Below, one piece after another: positions 1 to 5,069 of a DNA stretch of 5,069 nucleotides. Made by a program: the position numbers and the translations under genes. The DNA is from Bacillota bacterium (lineage in GTDB: Bacteria; Bacillota; Bacilli; Bacillales; Cytobacillaceae): the NCBI GenBank assembly GCA_023387295.1, contig JAEWIG010000115.1:1-5069 (forward strand), given 5' to 3'. The notes below the pieces were generated by a model. That model ran no database searches and was not told the DNA's origin. It saw only the letters and a program-made list of their open reading frames with translations. Positions within the stretch are counted from its first letter, which is position 1; every line of letters starts with the position of its first letter.

Positions 1-1226
1 ATATTGAACAGATGGAAGGGTCTTCCTTTTATGTTTTAAATGTAAAAAAATTGAGAGAAAACTATCAAAAAATCGAAACAGCTTTTAAGAGTAGATATGA
101 TAATTTTATTATTGGCTACTCTTATAAAACTAATTATCTTCCATATATGTGCAAGGCATTATCTAAATTAGGAGCTTATGCTGAGGTAGTTTCACGATTA
201 GAGTACGATTTAGCATTAAAATTAGAGCAAGATCCGAAAAAGATTATTTTTAATGGACCTTTAAAAAATAGGGAAGATGTTTATCTAGCTTTGAAGAATG
301 AAAGCATTATTAATGTTGACTCCCTTGATGAAATCCAATTGGTGAAAGAATTTTGTGAAAGTAATCAACAAAATGAAGTGAAAATTGGACTGAGATTGAA
401 TTTTGACCTCTCAGAAAATGGTGTCAGTCCACTTATAGAAGGATATGAGTTAAGTCGTTTTGGTATTTGCATCGAAAATGGAGACTTAGAATTAGCGATA
501 GCTGAATTAGATAGTGTAGAGAATATAAAAATAATTGGCTTGCATGGGCATTTCACAACTAGTAAAAGAAAGGTTGAAACGTTTAGAAAGATTACAAAGG
601 TCCTGTGTCAAATTTCAAAGGAAAAGGATCTAAAGGATTTGGAGTATATCGATATTGGTGGCGGAATGTTTGGTGAAGTTCCTAAAACGTTAATTGCAGA
701 TACACCGACTTTTGACGATTACGCAGCGGCAGTATGTAGAGTAATGAACGAGGAATTCAATTCTACTAGGAAAAAGCCCACACTAATTATTGAACCAGGA
801 ATTGCGATGGTAGCAAATGCATTTGTTTTTATTGCAAAAGTAAAAGGAATCAAAAGAATAACTGATAAGAATTACGTCCTTGTCGATGGCAGTGTTCATA
901 ATATAAAGCCAACAATGCATAATAAAAATTTACCGATGAGGATAGTTAGGGAAAATAACGATGCAAATATAGATAAAGATATTTTTAATATTGTTGGGTA
1001 TACATGCTTGGAAAAGGATTATTTAGCAAATGATTTTTACGAAGTAATGCCAGAAAAAGATGATTATATCATGTTTGAAAATGTTGGGGCATATACGATT
1101 GTTTTTAATCCACTTTTTATAAAGGCGAGGCCAGCAATTATTGCAATAGATGAAAATGAAATAACTGTTGCCAGGAAAAAAGAAACGTTTAAACAATTCT
1201 TTAATGAAGAAATCTATCATTTTTAA
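1..1226 (+). CDS. Fold-type III PLP-dependent decarboxylase (DapDC/ODC-like), 5' partial
   Basis: Probably decarboxylates an amino acid or amino-acid-derived substrate in the cytoplasm; the substrate is unknown. Residues are numbered from the ATG at base 12. GYSYKTN (35-41) holds the presumed PLP lysine K39. The alanine-racemase-like barrel follows, with FNGPLK (80-85), NVDSLDE (101-107), GLHGHF (176-181) and the phosphate-binding IDIGGG (213-218). EPG is at 261-263. The C-terminal beta domain carries the conserved cysteine C332 (TCLEKD) and VGAY (358-361). Oddities: Ile follows EPG where DAP decarboxylases usually have Arg, and SRLE (61-64) replaces the usual SGGE, so lysA identity is unlikely. 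The frame stays open to the window edge (codons for I-E-Q precede the ATG) and no ribosome binding site precedes that ATG, so the real start is probably a little upstream. It is followed after 24 nt by the ATP-grasp gene, suggesting one operon. The family call is firm and the reaction is not. Confidence 0.9.
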   Translation, partial: IEQMEGSSFYVLNVKKLRENYQKIETAFKSRYDNFIIGYSYKTNYLPYMCKALSKLGAYAEVVSRLEYDLALKLEQDPKKIIFNGPLKNREDVYLALKNESIINVDSLDEIQLVKEFCESNQQNEVKIGLRLNFDLSENGVSPLIEGYELSRFGICIENGDLELAIAELDSVENIKIIGLHGHFTTSKRKVETFRKITKVLCQISKEKDLKDLEYIDIGGGMFGEVPKTLIADTPTFDDYAAAVCRVMNEEFNSTRKKPTLIIEPGIAMVANAFVFIAKVKGIKRITDKNYVLVDGSVHNIKPTMHNKNLPMRIVRENNDANIDKDIFNIVGYTCLEKDYLANDFYEVMPEKDDYIMFENVGAYTIVFNPLFIKARPAIIAIDENEITVARKKETFKQFFNEEIYHF

Positions 1227-1234
1227 TCGTTGAT

Positions 1235-1243
1235 AAGTGGGGG
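1235..1243 (+). promoter_or_regulatory. Ribosome binding site for the GTG-started ATP-grasp gene
   Basis: The purine-rich string AAGTGGGGG lies 7 nt before the GTG at 1251. It supports GTG as the start, and the protein then begins MNILICSVGRR, the expected first beta strand and loop of this ATP-grasp family. The site sits in the 24 nt gap after the decarboxylase stop codon, so both genes are probably translated from one mRNA. Confidence 0.7.
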
Positions 1244-1250
1244 ATAATCA

Positions 1251-2219
1251 GTGAATATTTTAATTTGTAGTGTAGGTCGGCGTGTTCAATTAATTAACTA
1301 TTTTAAAGAGGAACTAAACAAAATTGATGGGAAAGTTATTGCTGTTGATTGTGATATAACTGCTCCAGCACTGCACCACGCAGATATTTTTGAGATTGTA
1401 CCAAGAATTGATCATCCGGAATATATTCAAAATATTAAAGATATTTGCCATAAATATAATGTTAAAGGTGTTCTTTCGCTAATTGATCCTGAGCTTAGTT
1501 TATTAACTTTTCATAAGGAGGAATTTAGAAAAGAAGGAATTCAGATTATCATTTCCGATAAAAAAGCAATTGATATTTGTTTTGACAAATATTTAACCTA
1601 TCAATTTTTAAAAGAACATCAATTACCTTCGATTCCAACCTATATTGAATTAGAAGAAGTGTTGAAGGAACTTCATGTTGGAAATTTACAGTTTCCATTA
1701 ATGGTTAAACTAAAAAATGGCAGCGGAAGTAATGGCATTCATAAGGTTACTAATAGTTTTGAACTTGAAAGTCTTTTAAACTCAAATCACGATTATATAG
1801 TACAACCCTTTATGCAAGGAAGCGAATATTGCGTTGAGTGCTACATAGATTTAATAAGCAAGAAAACAACTAACTTTTTTAGTAAAAGAAAATTAAATAT
1901 GAGAGCTGGGGAAACAGATAAATCTGTCGTTGTGAAGGATCCGATTCTCCATATATTAACGAAAAAATTAATTACTGCCCTTGGTCCAGTGGGACCTGTT
2001 GATATTGATTTTTTTAAGACGGAAGAGGGGTATGTAATCTCGGAAATAAATCCGCGATTTGGTGGGGGCTATCCATATGCGTATCAAATGGGACAAAACT
2101 TTATCAAAGCGATCATAAGCAATTTAATGGGCTTTTCAAATGAAACCTATGTTAACTATATTGGCGAATATGAAGAAGGGGAAACAATGGTAAGGTATGA
2201 TCAATTTGTAGTGCTGTAA
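1251..2219 (+). CDS. ATP-grasp ligase, CarB-like
   Basis: Predicted cytoplasmic carboxylate-amine (or carboxylate-thiol) ligase that activates a carboxylate as an acyl phosphate using ATP. The 322-residue protein has the whole fold. The N-terminal Rossmann-like domain begins MNILICSVGRRVQLI (1-15) and includes VDCDITAPAL (32-41) and SDKKAIDICFDKYLTYQFL (102-120). The ATP-grasp domain has strand MVKL with K153, the glycine-rich loop KNGSGSNGI (155-163), the adenine-side segment VQPFMQGSEYCVE (184-196), GPVGPVDIDFF (245-255) and the metal-binding ISEINPRFGGG (263-273) with E265 and N267. Homologues resembling the carbamoyl-phosphate synthase large subunit are common in capsule and exopolysaccharide loci, mostly without a defined substrate. 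The preceding decarboxylase gene, 24 nt away, suggests that the ligase uses the decarboxylation product or loads its substrate; that link is inference. Family assignment is strong. Carbamoyl-phosphate synthesis itself is very unlikely, because only one ATP-grasp module is present. Confidence 0.9.
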   Translation: MNILICSVGRRVQLINYFKEELNKIDGKVIAVDCDITAPALHHADIFEIVPRIDHPEYIQNIKDICHKYNVKGVLSLIDPELSLLTFHKEEFRKEGIQIIISDKKAIDICFDKYLTYQFLKEHQLPSIPTYIELEEVLKELHVGNLQFPLMVKLKNGSGSNGIHKVTNSFELESLLNSNHDYIVQPFMQGSEYCVECYIDLISKKTTNFFSKRKLNMRAGETDKSVVVKDPILHILTKKLITALGPVGPVDIDFFKTEEGYVISEINPRFGGGYPYAYQMGQNFIKAIISNLMGFSNETYVNYIGEYEEGETMVRYDQFVVL

Positions 2220-2297
2220 AAACAGAAGTGTGGGAGAATAAGAAGAAATTTCATAAAATAGTCTTGCACCGAATATAAAGTGTAAAAAGCCAAAGGA

Positions 2298-2321
2298 ATG
2301 GAAGAAATTATGACTCGATAA
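2298..2321 (+). other. Possible seven-codon upstream ORF before the phosphotransferase gene
   Basis: An ATG at 2298, just behind AAAGGA, opens a frame reading MEEIMTR and stopping at TAA 2319-2321. A second in-frame ATG at 2310 has GGAAGAA upstream. The stop is separated by one base from the ATG at 2323, which has no convincing ribosome binding site of its own. Ribosomes ending here could re-initiate at 2323. So short a frame could be chance. Nothing else is recognised in the 103 nt gap (2220-2322), where I found no well-spaced promoter and no terminator. Confidence 0.2.
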
Positions 2322-2322
2322 A

Positions 2323-3447
2323 ATGTCTAAATATAGTTTACAAGATGGTGAGATTATGATTAATAGAATAGGTTATTTTTTAAGCAGTAAGAGAAATATA
2401 GTGAATAATATGAGACTTGATAGCTTATATTTGTGTCCAGGAGAATATGTTTTCGATAAACATTTAAAATATTTAATAAAAAAGGATACTGATTCGAAAA
2501 CTAGATCGAAAATTGAAGGGATTTTAAACATAAAAGGGATTAATAACCTTTTGAAGAAACTTGTTATCCTTGCATTGAAAACGATATTATTTTGTCAAAG
2601 TACAAGTATATTGAATAAAGGTAATTTACAAGGATTTACGGGAAGTGTTTATATACCAGTTAGAAGTACTAGTGGATATGGTGACAGAAGGATATTTGAT
2701 ATAAAAAATAATAAAGTTTTAACTATATTTACTGACAGGAAAGATTATCAAGCAGTTTTAGCGACCTATCATAACTTTAAAGATTACTTTTCAATGCCAA
2801 ATATATTGTGGATTGATGATGAAAGGCAATTAATTATTGAGGAACTTATATTATTCCATCCAACATCTTTTTGGTCAGAAAAAGATCATGATAATGTGCT
2901 TGATACCGTTTTTGAAAGGTATCTAGAATATTTCCGATATTGCGAAAAGAGTCAAACCTTTACGACTTTTTCTACGAATGATATTGAATTTTCATTGATA
3001 GAAGAGGAGGAGCTTCTTTTTATTAAGGAAGAAATAAGCAAAGAAATTCTAGACTTTAAAATTCCTTTTGTCATGATACATGGAGACCTTTGGACATCGA
3101 ATATTTTATTGGAGAAATCCGATGATTATGAAATGAAATTAATCGATTGGGAGTATTCCAAGGAATTACTCTTTTTTTATGACTTTTTTACACTTATTTG
3201 GCTTGAGTTTTATATGAATAACAATCAATATTATTTTAAAAAATATATAAATGGTGAATATGATCACTTTTTCACGGAGATATTTTCTGTGTTTGAACTT
3301 TCTTTTAAACCGACATATAGATTTGAGTATTTTCATTTATTTTTCTTATATTTTTATAAAGAAAGACTAATAAAGATGGATAAGAAGCTTAGATTTTCTA
3401 TTTTAAATAAATACAAATTACTTATGAAAGGATACATCAATCAATAA
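2323..3447 (+). CDS. Kinase-fold phosphotransferase (APH/choline kinase-like)
   Basis: Predicted cytoplasmic small-molecule kinase transferring the ATP gamma-phosphate to a hydroxyl; the substrate is unknown. In the C-lobe, MIHGDLWTSNILL (251-263) is the Brenner-type catalytic loop, with D255 as catalytic base and N260 as metal ligand. KLIDWEY (272-278) supplies D275, equivalent to the DFG aspartate. LIIEELI (170-176) looks like the strand and hinge between lobes. The segment from about 122 to 168 resembles the N-lobe, but I cannot place the usual beta-3 lysine with confidence (KVLTIF at 131-136 is nearest). About 110 residues precede it and are longer than a plain APH domain needs. The C-terminus (about 285-370) is very rich in Phe and Tyr. 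Start: ATG 2323 is the first in frame. ATG 2356 has GGTGAG three bases upstream and would remove 11 residues. The ATP-grasp gene ends 103 nt upstream, so co-transcription is plausible. No resistance phenotype should be assumed. Confidence 0.82.
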   Translation: MSKYSLQDGEIMINRIGYFLSSKRNIVNNMRLDSLYLCPGEYVFDKHLKYLIKKDTDSKTRSKIEGILNIKGINNLLKKLVILALKTILFCQSTSILNKGNLQGFTGSVYIPVRSTSGYGDRRIFDIKNNKVLTIFTDRKDYQAVLATYHNFKDYFSMPNILWIDDERQLIIEELILFHPTSFWSEKDHDNVLDTVFERYLEYFRYCEKSQTFTTFSTNDIEFSLIEEEELLFIKEEISKEILDFKIPFVMIHGDLWTSNILLEKSDDYEMKLIDWEYSKELLFFYDFFTLIWLEFYMNNNQYYFKKYINGEYDHFFTEIFSVFELSFKPTYRFEYFHLFFLYFYKERLIKMDKKLRFSILNKYKLLMKGYINQ

Positions 3448-3480
3448 GAAGTGATTAATTTTTTTTATTTTATTTTTATT
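3439..3480 (+). terminator. Weak terminator-like hairpin and T-rich tract
   Basis: AATCA (3439-3443) and TGATT (3452-3456) can form a 5 bp, AT-rich stem around an 8 nt loop that overlaps the phosphotransferase stop codon. AA and a long T-rich run follow (3459-3480). The T-run is good but the stem is poor, so termination would be inefficient. The stronger hairpin at 3665-3697 may be the effective end of transcripts from the left-hand genes. Confidence 0.35.
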
Positions 3481-3584
3481 TGTCTGTTTTAAAGCAACTC
3501 TCCGGCGCTGATAACCGAATCCCTATAACGCTCAATTGTTACCACCTACTTTATTGGTGCGAAATTAAGTTTATAACACCCAGA
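3481..3584. other. Non-coding stretch of contrasting base composition
   Basis: This stretch, particularly 3491-3560 with CTCCGGCGCTG at 3498-3508, is clearly less AT-rich than the T-rich tract before it or the A/T-rich leader after it. The + strand is open across it in one frame (about 3456-3622), but there is no ATG and no ribosome binding site. The - strand is interrupted by stops. It may be a remnant of a lost gene or mobile element, or an unrecognised regulatory sequence. I cannot assign it. Confidence 0.3.
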
Positions 3585-3616
3585 TTACAATTCATTTTTT
3601 CAGCAGAATATATAAT
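3585..3616 (+). promoter_or_regulatory. Possible sigma-A promoter for galE
   Basis: A perfect TATAAT lies at 3611-3616. The best upstream partner is TTACAA at 3585-3590, with a long 20 nt spacer (18 nt if TATATA at 3609 is used as the -10 instead). The start site would be near 3623, giving a leader of about 110 nt that contains the terminator hairpin at 3665-3697. The -10 is good and the -35 is doubtful. It is the best candidate upstream of galE, because no promoter fits between the hairpin and the gene. Confidence 0.4.
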
Positions 3617-3664
3617 AATGTAAGGAAAATCCTGATTGAAAAAACAGAAATTTTAAAAAGATAA

Positions 3665-3708
3665 AAGTCACTATGTTAATTTTTCGCATAGTGACTTATT
3701 TTATTTTT
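3665..3708 (+). terminator. Strong intrinsic terminator just upstream of galE
   Basis: AAGTCACTATG (3665-3675) pairs perfectly over 11 bp with CATAGTGACTT (3687-3697) around an 11 nt T-rich loop, followed by ATTTTATTTTT (3698-3708). The opposite strand also has a T-rich run after the stem, so it could work in both directions. It ends 11 nt before the galE ribosome binding site. It may stop read-through from the left-hand genes, act as a leader attenuator for galE, or both. Confidence 0.85.
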
Positions 3709-3719
3709 GTCAAAAAGAT

Positions 3720-3725
3720 AGGAGG
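3720..3725 (+). promoter_or_regulatory. galE ribosome binding site
   Basis: A perfect AGGAGG lies 9 nt before the ATG at 3735. It fixes the galE start and predicts strong translation. It lies outside the upstream terminator stem, so that hairpin would act on transcription and would not mask the ribosome. Confidence 0.92.
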
Positions 3726-3734
3726 AAAACATTA

Positions 3735-4781
3735 ATGCCAATTCTTATCACAGGTGGTGCCGGTTACATTGGAACCCATACTTGTATCGAGCTTCTCAAA
3801 TCAGGATATGAAATCGTAGTTGTTGATAATTTCTCAAACAGTAATCAAGAAGCATTAAGACGTGTTTCAAACATTACAGGAAAAGATTTTCCTATTTATG
3901 AAGCAGATTTATTAGATAAAAAGCAACTGGTAAAGGTGTTTACAGAAAATAAGATTGAAGCCGCTATCCATTTTGCTGGTTTGAAAGCGGTTGGAGAATC
4001 AGTTACTCAGCCGACCCGTTATTATCAAAACAATATTATTGGTACGATGAATTTATGTGAAGTGATGGAAAGTTTCGGTGTCTATCACATCGTTTTTAGC
4101 TCCTCAGCAACAGTTTACGGATTATCAGATATTGTTCCGTTTAAAGAAAATTTCCCACTACAGGCAACCAATCCTTATGGTCGTACGAAATTAGTGTGTG
4201 AGCAGTTGCTCCAAGATCTGTTCACATCTAATCCGAAATGGAGCATTGCAATCCTTCGATATTTTAACCCGATTGGCGCACATAGCAGTGGTTTGATCGG
4301 GGAGGATCCAAATGGAATTCCAAACAATCTCCTTCCTTTTATTTCACAAGTTGCAGTCGGCAAATTAGCTGAATTAAAGGTATTCGGAAATGATTATCAA
4401 ACTCATGATGGAACGGGTGTTAGAGATTATATTCATGTAGTTGATTTAGCGAAAGGACACTTAAAGGCACTTGAAAAAATCACCAATATCAAAGGGGTAG
4501 AAATTTATAATCTAGGGACAGGAATCGGATACAGTGTGCTAGAAATCATCAAAGCTTTTGAAAAAGCATCAGGCCAAAAAATTCAATACCGTATTGTTGA
4601 ACGAAGACCTGGCGATATTGCGATTAGTTATGCTGATACGACAAAAGCAAAAAGAGAACTAAATTGGATAGCCGAAAGAGGTATTGACGAAATGTGTAAG
4701 GATTCTTGGCGCTGGCAAGTAAATAACCCTGATGGATTTGAAGAAAATAATCAACCAGACACAATGAAAATATCATTATGA
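3735..4781 (+). CDS. galE: UDP-glucose 4-epimerase
   Basis: Interconverts UDP-glucose and UDP-galactose in the cytoplasm using bound NAD, serving galactose use (Leloir pathway) and galactose-containing surface polymers. At 348 residues it is full length for this extended short-chain dehydrogenase/reductase. The NAD-binding GGAGYIG is at 7-13, acidic D31 ends strand 2 (VVVDNFSNS), D58 lies in EADLLD, and FAGLKAVGES is at 80-89. The catalytic set is S124 (FSSSATVYG), Y148 and K152 (NPYGRTK), matching S124, Y149 and K153 of the E. coli enzyme. RYFNPIGAH (175-183) and RRPGDIA (290-296) contact the UDP-sugar. By hand alignment, S298 falls where E. coli has Y299. A small residue there is known to allow UDP-GlcNAc/UDP-GalNAc epimerisation, so dual specificity is possible. 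The gene stands alone behind a terminator and looks less AT-rich than the genes on its left, consistent with a housekeeping gene beside an accessory cluster. No clear terminator follows it. Confidence 0.96.
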   Translation: MPILITGGAGYIGTHTCIELLKSGYEIVVVDNFSNSNQEALRRVSNITGKDFPIYEADLLDKKQLVKVFTENKIEAAIHFAGLKAVGESVTQPTRYYQNNIIGTMNLCEVMESFGVYHIVFSSSATVYGLSDIVPFKENFPLQATNPYGRTKLVCEQLLQDLFTSNPKWSIAILRYFNPIGAHSSGLIGEDPNGIPNNLLPFISQVAVGKLAELKVFGNDYQTHDGTGVRDYIHVVDLAKGHLKALEKITNIKGVEIYNLGTGIGYSVLEIIKAFEKASGQKIQYRIVERRPGDIAISYADTTKAKRELNWIAERGIDEMCKDSWRWQVNNPDGFEENNQPDTMKISL

Positions 4782-4889
4782 CTCTTTTGGAATAAGGCTA
4801 AAGAAGATAGGGTTTAAGGGGAATTTAAAAAAGACATAATACTGTAAAATTTTTTCAACAATTTTTCGACAAAATTCGAGGAAAAAATC

Positions 4890-4918
4890 TTGACGATTTT
4901 TGAAAATGGGAGTATTAT
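4890..4918 (+). promoter_or_regulatory. Strong sigma-A promoter, probably for the tRNA-Gly transcript
   Basis: TTGACG (4890-4895) and TATTAT (4913-4918) are separated by exactly 17 nt, close to the sigma-A consensus. The 50 nt upstream are rich in A and T tracts, like the UP regions of strong stable-RNA promoters. The predicted start is near 4925, about 120 nt before the tRNA. No + strand coding sequence lies between, so the tRNA (and any stable RNA genes beyond the window) is the likely product. Bases 4782-4889 contain no other recognisable gene or site. Confidence 0.8.
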
Positions 4919-4944
4919 ATAGAAGTTGTATGAAAAAGATGCCG

Positions 4945-4970
4945 ATGATAATGAGAAAGCTTATTATCAT
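4945..4970 (+). other. Hairpin in the leader of the tRNA transcript
   Basis: ATGATAATGA (4945-4954) pairs with TTATTATCAT (4961-4970) over 10 bp, including one G-T wobble, around the 6 nt loop GAAAGC. No T-run follows (AACAAAATTAG comes next), so it is not an intrinsic terminator on this strand. It starts about 20 nt after the predicted transcription start and ends about 73 nt before the tRNA. It could protect or help process the precursor; this role is inferred. Confidence 0.45.
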
Positions 4971-5043
4971 AACAAAATTAGATGATTTCATATATACTCT
5001 CTTTAAATTTTTTTCACTTCCTAATGTGAAGAGAATAACATAC

Positions 5044-5069
5044 GCGGGTGTAGTTTAGTGGTAAAACCA
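5044..5069 (+). tRNA. tRNA-Gly, 3' truncated by the window end (anticodon not seen)
   Basis: The last 26 bases are the 5' part of a tRNA. The acceptor strand is GCGGGTG (5044-5050), followed by TA at positions 8-9. The D stem GTTT/AAAC (5053-5056 with 5064-5067) encloses the loop AGTGGTA, which contains the conserved GG at 5060-5061. The sequence ends just after the D arm. From memory, this acceptor and D arm match the Bacillus tRNA-Gly with anticodon UCC. The anticodon lies beyond the window, so the identity rests on the 5' sequence only. It is probably expressed from the promoter at 4890-4918. Confidence 0.88.

Noticed and set aside
365..556. - strand frames inside the decarboxylase and galE genes (also 1023-1220 and 4175-4363)
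   Set aside because: They lie wholly within well-supported + strand genes, resemble no known family and have no ribosome binding sites that I could see.
2264..2292. TTGCAC as the -35 of a promoter for the phosphotransferase gene
   Set aside because: There is no acceptable -10 at the right distance; the nearby TATAAA (2274-2279) is far too close.
3528..3551. The - strand reads AAAGTAGGTGGTAAC, loosely like a T-box motif
   Set aside because: The core AGGGTGGnACCGCG is not matched, no specifier structure or terminator follows on that strand, and no - strand gene lies downstream.
3707..3736. TTGTCA with ATTAAT 18 nt downstream as a galE promoter after the terminator
   Set aside because: The -10 would overlap the start codon, so transcription would begin inside galE and miss its strong ribosome binding site.
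4862..4886. TTTTTC/GAAAAA pairing downstream of galE as a terminator
   Set aside because: The stem is only AT-rich with one G-C pair, has mismatched interior bases and no following T-run; it more likely reflects the A/T tracts upstream of the tRNA promoter.
4776..4991. 71-codon - strand frame with a hydrophobic N-terminus, resembling a small membrane protein
   Set aside because: It overlaps the strong + strand promoter and the leader hairpin, has only a weak AAAGAGAG upstream of its ATG, and its last codons run into galE. AT-rich DNA easily produces such hydrophobic frames.
5012..5041. TTTCAC-18-TAACAT as a promoter close to the tRNA
   Set aside because: Transcription would begin inside the mature tRNA, and both hexamers are poor.

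Overview
The window looks like chromosomal DNA from a low-GC Gram-positive bacterium of the Bacillus type. The evidence is AT-rich coding sequence, GGAGG-type ribosome binding sites, a vegetative promoter of TTGACG-17-TATTAT form, and a partial tRNA-Gly whose 5' part matches the Bacillus form of that gene as I remember it. All supported genes are on the + strand. No insertion sequence, CRISPR array or phage gene is visible.

Left part (1-3447): three genes that look like the end of an accessory biosynthetic cluster. They are a fold-type III PLP-dependent decarboxylase related to diaminopimelate/ornithine decarboxylases (its start lies left of the window), an ATP-grasp ligase 24 nt downstream with a GTG start, and, after a 103 nt gap, a kinase-fold phosphotransferase of the APH/choline kinase type. 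None has an assigned substrate. As a set they could make an amine or amino-acid building block, attach it through an acyl-phosphate intermediate, and phosphorylate a small-molecule or sugar hydroxyl. The setting next to galE suggests a surface polysaccharide or a small metabolite, but this is inference.

Middle (3448-3734): a 287 nt intergenic region. It holds a T-rich tract with a weak hairpin behind the phosphotransferase gene, a stretch of about 100 nt with richer base composition and no identified function, a possible promoter, and a strong intrinsic terminator ending only 26 nt before the galE start codon. There is no room for a promoter between that terminator and galE, so the hairpin may act as a leader attenuator.

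Right part (3735-5069): a complete galE (UDP-glucose 4-epimerase), which supplies UDP-galactose and, judged by a small residue at the specificity position, perhaps UDP-GalNAc. It is followed by 262 nt without a gene that contains an excellent sigma-A promoter with an A/T-rich upstream region and a 10 bp hairpin. The window ends 26 nt into a tRNA-Gly gene that this promoter probably transcribes.
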